A DNA stretch of 64,000 bases from Sorghum bicolor (lineage: Eukaryota; Streptophyta; Magnoliopsida; Poales; Poaceae), in assembly GCF_000003195.3 (NCBI RefSeq), contig NC_012872.2, positions 57,641,695-57,705,694 of the forward strand, given 5' to 3'. How positions within the stretch are numbered: position 1 is the stretch's first letter; the number at the start of each line of letters is the position of its first letter. Below, in pieces: positions 34,711 to 44,812 of the stretch. The translations under genes were made by a program, and so were the position numbers. The notes beneath the pieces are model-generated. The model was not told where the DNA came from. It saw only the letters and a program-made list of their open reading frames with translations, and did no database searches.

Positions 34711-35913
34711 GGGTGCCGTGCCGTGGCTTTTGCCGGTGGCGGCGGCGCTCCGGTCACTCGGCGTGCCCGCCTCCGCCGGGTGGCTGGTCCAAGAGGACCC
34801 CGAGACGCGAATTGGGGGGGAAAGCAGGTGAGGGGGGGAAGTAGGTCGCGGCGCGGCGGTGGAGGAGCGTTATTATTAAACGATCGCGCGTTCTTCGTAT
34901 GGCGATCCGATCGGCCGTTGGTTTGCGGGTCGGAAACGATCTCGGCGGTTGATGCGGGAGCGGGGTTGGTGTTGCTAGTGGGCGGAACGAGACACGCCGC
35001 CCGACGCAGTTTCTTTCGAGTCAGCACCCGGCAGCGGCGGCCTGGCTCGGCCACCCGCCGCGGCCGCCCGTGTGCTTGTCCCCCTGACCCGCCTGTAAAA
35101 GAGAGGCTTGTTTACGACTTCCCATGCTATCTCGTCGTAAACAGAGAGGCTTGTTTTCTCGTCGTAAGCATTTGTATTATATTGATAGTGGTTTAGTTTA
35201 TCAATACTTCATCCCAGTAGAGTGATACTGATGGCCATCAATATTGTTTTCTTACATTATTGGAAGAGTTATTGTAGCAAATCGCTAATAATCTCCTCCA
35301 ATACATGATATCTAGTTAGCAGTTTTCTTCTTCTTTCTCATTCTTTCTCCTCTCTCTCTCTCTCTCCTTTCTCCAGGCAACCGAGCATGGCCTCCGGTCA
35401 TCGCACCCTATCGGCATGGCCTCCAGGCAACCGTGCATGGCTAAGTCACCATGCAACTTGCCGGCGACCGTGACCATTGCCACCACACGGCCTCCGGCGA
35501 CTTCTCCCATGGCCTCAAGTGATTGTTACCTCGGTCGCGACTCGGCCAGCCATGGTTGCGCTGGCATCTTCGCCCACTGTCGGCCCCCGACATTAAGGCG
35601 AAACCGGCCATCGTGGAGGATAGGAAGGGCTCGTCCCACAAATCCCCACCCCCGCTGCATGGAGAAGACCCTGTGGACACGTTCGAGATCCCTCCGTGTC
35701 CGCGCTCTACCATGACGACGAGGATCGCCGCGATGATAATGAACTTCCATATTGGGAGAGATATATAACCCCCTCTATTTGAGGCGAGATGGAGAAGATT
35801 TTAGTGGCCATAAAAAAAGAATTATATTGAAAGATTATTGGAGCACAAAAAGAGATCATCACCCCCAATTTTATGGGATGATGAGTGATCTTGGAGAAGT
35901 ATCGAAGATGCTC
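34711..35913. other. NTT upstream region and retrotransposon left flank
   Basis: The first ~350 bp are GC-rich and should contain the NTT 5' leader and promoter; no clear TATA box was found. The phrase AGAGAGGCTTGTTT occurs twice (~35100 and ~35142). A (CT)n run lies near 35350-35367. The 35380-35720 block is CG-rich with short frames lacking domains. Confidence 0.4.
35909..35913. repeat. 5-bp target-site duplication (left)
   Basis: TGCTC immediately precedes the 5' LTR and reappears at 47554-47558 right after the 3' LTR. Closing the gap restores GATGCTCTTA, which looks like the end of a GAGCATC-type MITE. Confidence 0.85.
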
Positions 35914-36410
35914 TGTAACACCCGAAATACTGATTTTCAATTTATAGGATTTAATTTAATTTAATTAAGTGTTTTTGTGGGCATTTGAATCTAGCAAACA
36001 AATAATTTTGTGAAAATTAAAACTCATCATAAGTTCAGAAACATGTTATGCATTCATGCTGGAGCATATTTAATTCTGTGCTTTTGGCTTTTTGGTTTGA
36101 ATGTATTTGATTCAAATTCACTTGTGAAAATGCTTTGGAAAATAAAAAAAAGGAAAACCCAGCCAACCCCCTGGGCCTAATCCCTTTCCCCCGGCCCGCT
36201 TCCCTTTCCCCCCACCGCACCGCAGCGGCCCAAACGGCCCAGGCAGGTGCGCTCCCTCTCCTCTCTCACCGCCAACCGGGCCCCGCGCGTCAGTCTCCCC
36301 TATCCCACCTTCCTTCTTCTTCCCAGCCGTGTCGCGAGCAGGGGAAGCTTCCTTCCCGAGCCAAAACCGTAATCCCGCGATCCCTTGCCTTTTTCGAGGA
36401 ATCAAACCTC

Positions 36411-36417
36411 TATAAAG
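36411..36417 (+). promoter_or_regulatory. LTR promoter TATA box
   Basis: TATAAAG sits ~500 bp into the 5' LTR, between a GC-rich upstream segment and a likely leader. The matching site in the 3' LTR starts at 45306. Confidence 0.6.
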
Positions 36418-37301
36418 TTCCTAAGCACCCCGAGGGACCCCTTTCGCACCCACGGAGTTCTATCCGAGCCCTAGCCGTCGCGTTCTTCGGAGTTTGGATC
36501 TCGCCGTGAACTCCTACCGCCGCCGCGCGCAACTGCTCCTTCCCGGGCCGAGCCGACCCCCGTGGTGAGCTCGCCATTCCTTTCTCTTCACTCCAGTGCC
36601 TTCGGTGTGGTTTTTGGTGAACCGCAGCGTCGCTTTGGTGAACTCTGGCGAGGAGCTTGACGCCGGCAATGGAAATCCGCCGCGGCCGCTCCTGTTCCGG
36701 CGAGGAGGCCGGCCAGCCCCGCCCAGATCGAATACCAGCCGTCCGTTTGCGAATCGACGATCGTGATTAAAAGATACCCCTTCGGGGTGAAAACTCTTAA
36801 AGAGACCCTCGGCTTCCTCTTATTTAAACCCGCGGTCCTGGCGCCCTGGAGGAGTTTACGCTTTCCAGTTTCAAAAGCGTATTTCTGTCAGCTGAGTTTC
36901 AAAGGCGCTTTCCAGAAATTACAGAATTGCCACTAGATTTGTTTTGCTTATAAAATGCTCATTTTAACTCCGTTTTTGTCCATTCAAATTCCGTTGGATT
37001 CGTATTTACGATATCTACATGTTAGAAATATTAGTTTACTGTTTTGAAACTTTTTAATTTCCTGGTTCTATTTAATTAATTATTTCTCTATAGAAATCTT
37101 AGAAAATTCATAACTTCTACGTTTTAAATCCGATTTTCGTGAACTTTACGTTTGTGTGATCGTAGCGCTGCGTAGAATATTTTGATAAACTTTTACATTT
37201 GTTTTACTACTGTTTGGTGTATTGCTCTAATTATATCTTGTTTGCTTCGTGTATGATTGTCTACATTGGAATGCGTGTTGTTGATTGATGATTGGGATTA
37301 G

Positions 37302-38430
37302 ACGGTGAGCCGTACGTTGGTGACCAAGACCAAGCTTTTGAGGACCAGCAAGCTCAGGAGAGCTTTGAGCAAGGCAAGTATAACTTGGGACTATCCTTGT
37401 TACCTATACACAATTAATACAATATATATCATATGCATGCTTTCACCTTGATGACCTTAGCAAAATCATAGATGATTGTTATCCTGGATTCCTTGTTACC
37501 TATTTTGGGATATGCATTTGGTAGTTCTTGCTAGTGCTTGATTATTAATCCATGATCTTGTAACATGAATATTTGAATATACAATAAACAATAAAATAAG
37601 CTTTCTAGCAACTTGAATATAAAGGGTGGAAAGAACTCTGGCTTTTGCTGGATTGATCTTGACCCTCCATAAGGACTTATCCCTTGGCAAAAGCTGGGAC
37701 AACTCGTACAACCATGAGGGCTATATGGCTCTGGCTTTAGTCAAGTATGAGTAAGCTTTTCTAGCTTGTTAGAGGTTACCCGAAAGGGCGGAGGGGCTGA
37801 ACCGTTTTGGGTATAGTGCGAGCCCCTGTCCCTATGTGTATAGGCTGCGCGTCATTGTGCCATTCGGAAGGGGGGTATCTATATCTGCGCGCAAAGGAAA
37901 CCTTGCGGCCCTAACATGTTAGACGAACCTTTGAAAGACTTCATAGTGAACCCTGCCGACCTTCCTTGGTAGTGGGTTAAGAGGCTGATCACCTCGGGCG
38001 AAAGGGTAAATCACGACTTATGGGTAAAGATGTACAACCTCTGCAGAGTGTTAAATCTGGTATACTAGCCGTGCCCACGGATACGGGCGGCCCGGAAAAC
38101 TGACGGAATAGATGGACACTAATGAATATGACTAATGATAATAAATGATGGTTTATTATGTTGTTTACATGTGTTATTCTTAATTCTTGTATACATTGAT
38201 CATGTGGTTATGGGATTAATTATGCTACCTTGATATTTGCTAGCCAATGATTAAATATGCTATCTACATATAAAGGCTAAATGCAGTCAAACCAGTGTCA
38301 GCTATTTGAGCCTCATGAACCCCTGGTTATACTTGTTGAGTACGATATGTGCTCACTCTTGCAATTTTCCAACACCTCAGGGTATGATAATGAAGATGAC
38401 TGGAATGAGGATTATCGGTATGAGTACTAG
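37302..38430 (+). other. cryptic acidic coding exon pair within the LTR
   Basis: A 72-nt segment (37302-37373) preceded by an acceptor-like GGGATTAG and followed by a GC-type donor AG|GCAAGT can be joined to 38381-38430, which is preceded by AACACCTCAG. The join keeps one frame that reads GEPYVGDQDQAFEDQQAQ and onward through DDWNEDYRYEY to a TAG at 38428-38430. Both parts are strongly acidic and Gln/Tyr-rich, which is unlike the surrounding translation. No in-frame ATG was found upstream, so how it would be translated is unclear. The same arrangement is present in the 3' LTR (46197-46268 and 47275-47324). Confidence 0.4.
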
Positions 38431-38545
38431 GTTTGGAGTCAACCAGTCAACAGTGTCCCTGTGTGGAGCTTCCGTCGAGAGCGTTGTTTACTTTATGTTA
38501 TCATTTATGTATAAGACTATGTGGTTTTATTATTTTCCGCTATGT

Positions 38546-38551
38546 AATAAA
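38546..38551 (+). terminator. LTR polyadenylation-like signal
   Basis: AATAAA lies about 110 bp before the LTR end; the equivalent in the 3' LTR is 47440-47445, where it would end the element transcript. Confidence 0.45.
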
Positions 38552-38662
38552 CACTGCAATGGTACATTTGAGATTTGTCTACTTATTTGTGCGACTATTC
38601 CTGGGGCACATATGAGTCTTTTATGCATCCTATTTTGTTCTTAAAATATGGGTGTGACAAAT

Positions 38663-38674
38663 TGGTATCAAAGC
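38663..38674 (+). other. primer-binding site (initiator tRNA-Met type)
   Basis: TGGTATCAAAGC begins 3 bp after the 5' LTR. It differs at one base from TGGTATCAGAGC, the usual plant complement to the initiator tRNA-Met 3' end. Confidence 0.85.
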
Positions 38675-38852
38675 TTTGTTGACTGTAGGACGCAAACCTA
38701 GTTAGCAAAGGGTCAAAAATTTAGGTCCTTATTTTACTTACTTCATGCTTCCCACTATGGTCTTGTTATTTGCTAAAAGTTTATGCTTCTCTATCTTGCT
38801 CTATTGTGAAATTATTGCATCCATCTGATCTATGTCTAAAAACTTTTTGTAG

Positions 38853-39650
38853 ATGCCGCCTCGTACTCGCAGTGCTGCACGCATGGCTGCTGAGGAGTAC
38901 CGTGCCATGTTCAACCTAGGAGGACAACGTGTGGATGGAGTTCCTGAGCTGGAAGATGAGGAATCAAGGGTGGAAGCTCAGGAGGAAGGGCCTGAGGACG
39001 AGGAGATGCAAGATCTACCTCCACCACAGTCTGCTAATGCAAGGATGGGATGGACTACTGAGCTGTGGATTCCAGAAGCAGATCCCAAGGCCTTCTTCCA
39101 TGAGAATTTGGTGTTAACATTGAAACACCATTACCCGGATTTGCAAGCCACACTGGAGTATAACTGCACTGAGCACAAACACCCGCTGAGGAGATCACTT
39201 TGGGTTGCAGAGCTGATAGTCAAGACACTGGATGCCACCAAGGGGATTCGAAAGGTGGAATCAAAACACATCGCTCGAATCAGCCGGGACACGATGAGAG
39301 AGAGCATGGCAGATGCAGCTTACCAGGCCTTGATCTTTTACCGTGGTAGACGCTTTGAGGATGTTCAGTATAATGCAACATACCACTATCCTCGCTTTGT
39401 ACCAGAGAAGATGACTTGGGCCATAGAAGTTGCAGATGCTTCACAACCAAAGCTTCAAGCACAAGTGGAGTTGACTTATGAGCTGACACTCAAGGTGATA
39501 GAGTTGGAGAATGAACTACACCGTGAGAGGAAGCTGCTGGAGAAAGAGCAAAGGGAAGCGGATGACCTTCGAGCGGAGTTAGGCCGCCCCAAACTTCATA
39601 AGAGGCTGCATGTTGAACCCATCTTGAAGGATGCTGCACCCGAGGAATAG
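38853..39650 (+). CDS. retrotransposon orf0, function unknown
   Basis: A 265-aa frame between the primer-binding site and gag, starting MPPRTRSAARMAAEEYRAMF. Residues ~25-60 are Glu-rich. The middle (~70-185) contains WTTELWIPEADPKAFFHENL and looks globular. Residues ~215-250 form a Glu/Leu/Arg heptad-like segment (LTLKVIELENELHRERKLLE), a probable coiled coil. It has no protease, RT or zinc-knuckle motif, so it is neither gag nor pol. Upstream extra ORFs have been described in some rice gypsy elements (RIRE3/RIRE8 'orf0', from memory). The ATG is immediately preceded by TTTTTGTAG, a good splice-acceptor match, so it may be expressed from a spliced RNA. Codons look normal and the frame is undamaged. 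Confidence 0.8.
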   Translation: MPPRTRSAARMAAEEYRAMFNLGGQRVDGVPELEDEESRVEAQEEGPEDEEMQDLPPPQSANARMGWTTELWIPEADPKAFFHENLVLTLKHHYPDLQATLEYNCTEHKHPLRRSLWVAELIVKTLDATKGIRKVESKHIARISRDTMRESMADAAYQALIFYRGRRFEDVQYNATYHYPRFVPEKMTWAIEVADASQPKLQAQVELTYELTLKVIELENELHRERKLLEKEQREADDLRAELGRPKLHKRLHVEPILKDAAPEE

Positions 39651-40328
39651 AAAAGAACCCATATGTAATAGGAACGTTAGTAGTTTACGAGTTATTTCGA
39701 GTCTTTTGCTATTGTGGTGTGAACTTGGTGTGCTTGCTGATTTGTTATTATGAATATGTGTGATTTGGATTTTTGTAATGAGTGCTGGGACTTTGTGGGC
39801 ATGTCCACAAGTTCCCTAGTTAAGAACCTTAAGTAAGAACATGAATAAATAGTGGGTTGGGGTCATATCCTGTTTCTGTCTTTTGCTGTTTTCTGGAGCA
39901 GTCTGCAATGATTCTGGAATAAATCAAATTCTGCTCGTGCAATGTTCATCAAATTTTTCTGGGAAAAATTAGACTTTCATATATTTCCAATGCCGCAAGA
40001 ATGACCATATTATCTATTATGAGCTGTGAGTTATGACTGTTTAAAGTTGAGGTTTCTGCGCAGTCTGGAATTCTGGAACAGTTTTGGTTGTACCCAGTTT
40101 TTGGTTAACCTCACGTTGGAATCTGGTAATATGATCTAAATGAAAGTTGTAGACAATTTCTTTATCTTTCCAACGGTGTACAGCATGTATCCTTTTGAAT
40201 TCTGGAACTCGAGATATTACTGATTTTCTGATCTGCTGATGTTGGATGTTACCCAGAAAATTTCAGATTCGGTTAACTCTTGTAATTGTCATGTTGGACA
40301 TTACTAAGATGTGTTTATATACCTTGGA
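39651..40328. other. spacer between orf0 and gag-pol
   Basis: A ~680-bp AT-rich stretch without an open frame of note. It contains repeated phrases around TTCTGGAA (CTGGAGCAGTCTGCAATGAT, CAGTCTGGAATTCTGGAACA). Its end, TTGGAATGCAG just before an in-frame ATG at 40335, resembles an intron 3' end. Confidence 0.5.
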
Positions 40329-43300
40329 ATGCAGATGGCAGCAAGGGGAAGAGGCAGAGGCAGAGGCCGTGGCAATGGCAATGACAATGGCAATGGTGGC
40401 AATGCCCCAATCACCGTGGAGGAACTCATGCAAACCCAAAATCAGATGATGCACGTTTTCATGCAGCACCTGCAGCAACAACCTCCACCAACACCACCAC
40501 CTGTTCATGTGAGGGACAAGCGTGGAGAGTTTATGAAGGGAAGACCTCCGGTATTTACACACTCAGCTGATCCCATGGAGGCAAATGATTGGTTACGTGC
40601 TGTGGAGAGGCAGCTAAACATAGCACAGTGCAATGACTTGGAGAAGGTGTTGTATGCTTCTGGACAGCTTCAAGGTGCAGCTCAGACATGGTGGGAGTCG
40701 TATCAAGCTGCTCGTCCCAACAATGCTCCTCCTGTCACATGGCTGGAATTCTGTAGGGACTTCAGAGCTCGACACATAAATGAGGGAATGATGGAGCTCA
40801 AACAGGAAGAATTCAGATCACTCCGGATGGGCTCCATGACAGTGGCAGAATATCATGACACGTTTGAACAGTTGGCTCGTTATGCCCCGAATGAAGTCAG
40901 GGAAGATGCTGATAAGCAGCGCTTGTTCATGAAAGGCTTGTACTATGAACTCAGGTTGCAGCTGGCTGGAAACACCTATCCTACCTTCCAGGCACTTGTG
41001 AATCGTGCCATTGTGCTTGATAATATGCGTAAGAGTCAGGATAAGAAGAGAAGGATGTTGGCACAAGGATCTGGGATCAACAACCGTCAGCGTTTCAGTG
41101 CTCATCAAGGCCATCAGCAGAGGTTCCAGGGATCAGTTAGTCAGTGGAACCGCAACCAGCAACCACAGCGTTTCCAGAATCAGTCACAGAGTGGGAACCA
41201 ACGTCCTCCATTCCAACAACGTAACTACAATCAACAGCAGCATGGTCAGCAGACACCTCGCTCAGGGAACTCAAATGCCAACTCCACAAAAAGAAGTGCT
41301 TCTAACACTTCTACCAGGTGTTTCCGTTGTGGGAAAGAGGGACACATGTCATATGATTGCCCGGAGAAGCTCAACAAGCCGAACAACAACCAGAAGTCTG
41401 CTGCTTATGCGGCAACAGTAAATAATGTGGCTACAGAGACAGTTCAGGAGGGACCAGAGATCATGATGGGTACGTTCAGCATCAACTCTATCCCTGCTAC
41501 AGTTTTATTTGATTCTGGAGCTTCGCATACATTCATATCACAAGCATTTGTTAGAGTTCATAGCCTTCCACTAGTTGCAATGAAAACTCCTATGCTAGTT
41601 AATTCACCGGGTGGGACTATACCAGTTTCTTTATGTTGCCCCTCAGCAAGTCTTTCTTTAAGGGGGGTAGATTTTCCTATCAGTCCCATGGTTATGAGAA
41701 CTTCAGGCATAGATGTGATCTTGGGTTTGGATTGGATGAAGCAACATGAAACAAATATTAATTGCAAAGAGAGAGTAGTGGCTCTGACAACACCAAAGGG
41801 AGAACGAATCGGTGTTAATGTAACAGTGCAAGCACCACTCACAGCCAAGGTGAACCAACTGAATGTAGATGTTGATCCTCAGAATTTGGTAGTGGATGAG
41901 TTTCCGGATGTCTTTCCAGATGAATTGCCAGGTATGCCACCTGACCGAGACATTGAATTTATTATTGAATTACTACCTGGTACTGCACCTATAGCTAAAA
42001 GACCATATAGAATGGGGGTTAATGAACTAGAAGAACTTAAGAAACAAATTAAGGAATTGCAAGATAAAGGGTTCATTCGTCCTAGTTCATCACCATGGGG
42101 TGCACCAGTTATCTTTGTTGATAAGAAGGATGGTAGTCAGCGGATGTGTGTTGATTATCGGTCACTTAATGAGGTTACTATCAAGAACAAATACCCATTG
42201 CCTAGGATTGATGACTTGTTTGATCAACTAAGGGGTGCTTGTGTGTTCTCTAAGATTGATTTGCGTTCTGGTTATCATCAATTGAAGATTCGGAATTCAG
42301 ATATACCAAAGACAGCTTTCACAACAAGGTATGGGTTATATGAGTATACGGTTATGTCTTTTGGTTTGACCAATGCACCAGCTTACTTTATGTACATGAT
42401 GAATAAAGTATTTATGGAGTATCTTGATAAGTTTGTGGTGGTCTTTATTGATGACATTCTGGTATTCTCTAAAACCAAGGAAGAACATGCTGAACATCTG
42501 AGATTGGTCTTACAAAAACTTAGAGAACATAAGTTGTATGCTAAGCGTAGTAAATGCGAGTTTTGGTTGGAGGAAGTTTCTTTTCTTGGTCATGTTGTCT
42601 CTAATGGTGGTATTGCAGTGGATCCTAGTAAGGTGAAAGATGTGTTGAATTGGAAACCACCTACAGATGTAAGCGAAATTCGCAGTTTTCTTGGTCTAGC
42701 TGGTTACTATCGTAGATTCATTGAAGGGTTCTCAAAACTTGCAAAGCCTATGACTGCTTTGTTGGAGAAGAATGCTAAGTTTGTATGGTCTGATAAGTGT
42801 CAAGCTAGTTTTGAGGAGTTTAAGAAGAGATTGACTACTGCACCTGTGTTGGTATTGCCAGATCTGAGTAAGAGTTTCTCTATCTATTGTGATGCTTCTC
42901 GTCTGGGTTTGGGTTGTGTTCTTATGCAAGAAGGTAGAGTTGTTGCTTATGCATCCAGACAGTTGAGGAAACATGAACTGAATTATCCTACTCATGATTT
43001 GGAGTTAGCAGCTGTGGTTCATGCACTCAAGATTTGGAGACACTATTTGATTGGGCATAAAAGTGACATATATACTGATCATAAGAGTTTGAAGTATATC
43101 TTCACCCAGACCGACTTGAACTTGAGGCAACGAAGATGGTTGGAACTGATAAAGGATTATGATTTGGAAGTGCATTATCATCCTGGGAAGGCGAACGTCG
43201 TAGCCGATGCACTTAGCAGAAAGAAACATGCTAATGAGCTTCGGGCGACACCTGAATCTGAAGAGTTGTGTGCTGAATTTGCATATTTGAACTTGGGAAT

Positions 43301-44765
43301 CGTAGTAAATGCTATGGAGATTGAGGTCACTCCTACTCTAGAGGAAGAGATATTGAAAGGACAGTTGGAAGATGAGAAACTGAAGGAGATAGCACAGAAT
43401 GTGGTACTAGGCAAAGCACCAGGATTCAGAATAGATGACAATGGTGTACTATGGTTTGGAAAAAGGATATGCGTTCCAGAAGTGAAGGCTATTCGTGATA
43501 TGATTCTGAGAGAGGCTCATGAGTCAGCATATTCCATTCATCCTGGTAGTACTAAGATGTATCTAGATCTGAAACAGAAGTACTGGTGGTATGGCTTAAA
43601 GAGAGATGTGGCCGAATATGTTGCTTTGTGTGATACTTGTCAGCGAGTGAAGGCTGAACACCAGAGGCCAGCTGGACTGTTGCAACCAATGAAGATTCCT
43701 GAGTGGAAGTGGGAAGAAGTAGGCATGGATTTCATAGTGGGTTTACCTCGTACACAGAGAGGATATGATTCAATATGGGTAATAGTGGATCGATTGACTA
43801 AAGTTGCTCACTTCTTGCCAGTCAAAACCACTGATTCAGGAGCTCGACTAGCAGAGTTGTATATGGAGCGGATAGTTTGTTTGCATGGAGTGCCTAAGAA
43901 GATTGTATCTGATAGAGGCACTCAGTTTACCTCTATTTTTTGGAAAGCAGTGCATGACTCATTGGGAACCAAGTTGAATTTCAGTACCGCGTATCATCCA
44001 CAGACAGATGGACAGACTGAGAGGATCAATCAGATATTGGAAGATATGTTGAGAGCTTGTGCCTTGCAGTATGGGACTAGTTGGGATAAGAGTTTGCCAT
44101 ATGCAGAATTCTCCTACAACAACAGCTATCAACAAAGTCTTAAGATGGCACCGTTCGAGGCACTATATGGTCGGAAGTGCAGGACACCTTTGTTTTGGAA
44201 TCAGACAGGAGAAACTCAGGTGTTTGGTACGGATGTGCTTAGACATGCAGAACAACAAGTGCGAACCATCCGGGATAATCTGAGAGTTGCTCAGTCTCGT
44301 CAGAAAAGTTATGCAGATACACGTAGGAGAGAACTAGCTTTCGAGGAAGGTGATTATGTCTATCTAAAAGTGTCACCTATGCGGAGTGTGAAGAGGTTTA
44401 ATATGAAGGGAAAGCTAGCTCCAAGGTATGTTGGTCCGTTTAAAGTTTTGCAAAGGTGTGGAGAAGTAGCGTATCAGTTAGAGTTGCCTGAAAGTTTATC
44501 TGGCGTGCACGATGTGTTCCATGTGTCACAACTCAAGAAGTGTTTGCGTGTACCTGAGGAGCGATTACCATTGGAAGAACTTTCTGTTAAAGGTGATCTC
44601 ACTTATGAGGAGTATCCGGTCAAAATATTGGAGACAGCTGAGAGAGTCACCAGAAGTCGGGTCATCAGAATGTGCAAAGTACAGTGGAATCGACATTCGG
44701 AAGCAGAGGCAACTTGGGAAAGAGAGGATGATCTGAGAAAATCGTATTCATATTTGTTTGAGTAA
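40329..44765 (+). CDS. retrotransposon gag-pol polyprotein
   Basis: A single 1,478-aa frame without frameshift or stop. The order is: Gly/Arg/Asn-rich N-terminus; gag capsid-like domain (~85-230, with [13 protein letters not shown]); zinc knuckle [14 protein letters not shown] (C331-C344, CX2CX4HX4C); aspartic protease with DSGA at D395; reverse transcriptase with the catalytic FIDD (706-709); RNase H with CDAS at D855; integrase with an HHCC-type zinc region (ending [11 protein letters not shown]) and DDE residues D1134, D1195 and E1231 (D-x60-D-x35-E); and a chromodomain-like tail from ~1426 ([20 protein letters not shown]) to the end. The chromodomain-like tail fits integration targeting in the Tekay/Del group. 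The first ATG is 40329; a second at 40335, directly after GAATGCAG, may be the true start if the RNA is spliced. All catalytic residues are present, so the product could be active. Confidence 0.93.
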   Translation: MQMAARGRGRGRGRGNGNDNGNGGNAPITVEELMQTQNQMMHVFMQHLQQQPPPTPPPVHVRDKRGEFMKGRPPVFTHSADPMEANDWLRAVERQLNIAQCNDLEKVLYASGQLQGAAQTWWESYQAARPNNAPPVTWLEFCRDFRARHINEGMMELKQEEFRSLRMGSMTVAEYHDTFEQLARYAPNEVREDADKQRLFMKGLYYELRLQLAGNTYPTFQALVNRAIVLDNMRKSQDKKRRMLAQGSGINNRQRFSAHQGHQQRFQGSVSQWNRNQQPQRFQNQSQSGNQRPPFQQRNYNQQQHGQQTPRSGNSNANSTKRSASNTSTRCFRCGKEGHMSYDCPEKLNKPNNNQKSAAYAATVNNVATETVQEGPEIMMGTFSINSIPATVLFDSGASHTFISQAFVRVHSLPLVAMKTPMLVNSPGGTIPVSLCCPSASLSLRGVDFPISPMVMRTSGIDVILGLDWMKQHETNINCKERVVALTTPKGERIGVNVTVQAPLTAKVNQLNVDVDPQNLVVDEFPDVFPDELPGMPPDRDIEFIIELLPGTAPIAKRPYRMGVNELEELKKQIKELQDKGFIRPSSSPWGAPVIFVDKKDGSQRMCVDYRSLNEVTIKNKYPLPRIDDLFDQLRGACVFSKIDLRSGYHQLKIRNSDIPKTAFTTRYGLYEYTVMSFGLTNAPAYFMYMMNKVFMEYLDKFVVVFIDDILVFSKTKEEHAEHLRLVLQKLREHKLYAKRSKCEFWLEEVSFLGHVVSNGGIAVDPSKVKDVLNWKPPTDVSEIRSFLGLAGYYRRFIEGFSKLAKPMTALLEKNAKFVWSDKCQASFEEFKKRLTTAPVLVLPDLSKSFSIYCDASRLGLGCVLMQEGRVVAYASRQLRKHELNYPTHDLELAAVVHALKIWRHYLIGHKSDIYTDHKSLKYIFTQTDLNLRQRRWLELIKDYDLEVHYHPGKANVVADALSRKKHANELRATPESEELCAEFAYLNLGIVVNAMEIEVTPTLEEEILKGQLEDEKLKEIAQNVVLGKAPGFRIDDNGVLWFGKRICVPEVKAIRDMILREAHESAYSIHPGSTKMYLDLKQKYWWYGLKRDVAEYVALCDTCQRVKAEHQRPAGLLQPMKIPEWKWEEVGMDFIVGLPRTQRGYDSIWVIVDRLTKVAHFLPVKTTDSGARLAELYMERIVCLHGVPKKIVSDRGTQFTSIFWKAVHDSLGTKLNFSTAYHPQTDGQTERINQILEDMLRACALQYGTSWDKSLPYAEFSYNNSYQQSLKMAPFEALYGRKCRTPLFWNQTGETQVFGTDVLRHAEQQVRTIRDNLRVAQSRQKSYADTRRRELAFEEGDYVYLKVSPMRSVKRFNMKGKLAPRYVGPFKVLQRCGEVAYQLELPESLSGVHDVFHVSQLKKCLRVPEERLPLEELSVKGDLTYEEYPVKILETAERVTRSRVIRMCKVQWNRHSEAEATWEREDDLRKSYSYLFE

Positions 44766-44797
44766 GTTCTGCTCAACCTCGAGGACGAGATTCTTTT

Positions 44798-44812
44798 AAG
44801 GGGGGTAGAGTT
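44798..44812 (+). other. polypurine tract
   Basis: AAGGGGGGTAGAG lies immediately before the 3' LTR, the expected primer site for plus-strand DNA synthesis. Confidence 0.8.

Larger units (their letters stand above)
35914..38659 (+). repeat. 5' LTR (2,746 bp)
   Basis: TG...CA-bounded long terminal repeat. It has a TATA box at 36411-36417 (TATAAAG) and a polyadenylation-like AATAAA at 38546-38551. If both are used, the R region would be about 2 kb, which is long. It carries the same sequence as 44813-47553 apart from five differences. Confidence 0.95.

Noticed and set aside
38306..38644. A 112-aa open frame within the 5' LTR (and its copy at 47200-47538)
   Set aside because: It is out of frame with the acidic exon candidate, has no ATG-context or domain support, and its translation is a generic AT-rich hydrophobic frame.
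40311..40328. Start of gag-pol at 40311
   Set aside because: The codon there is GTG; the first in-frame ATG is 40329, with a second at 40335.
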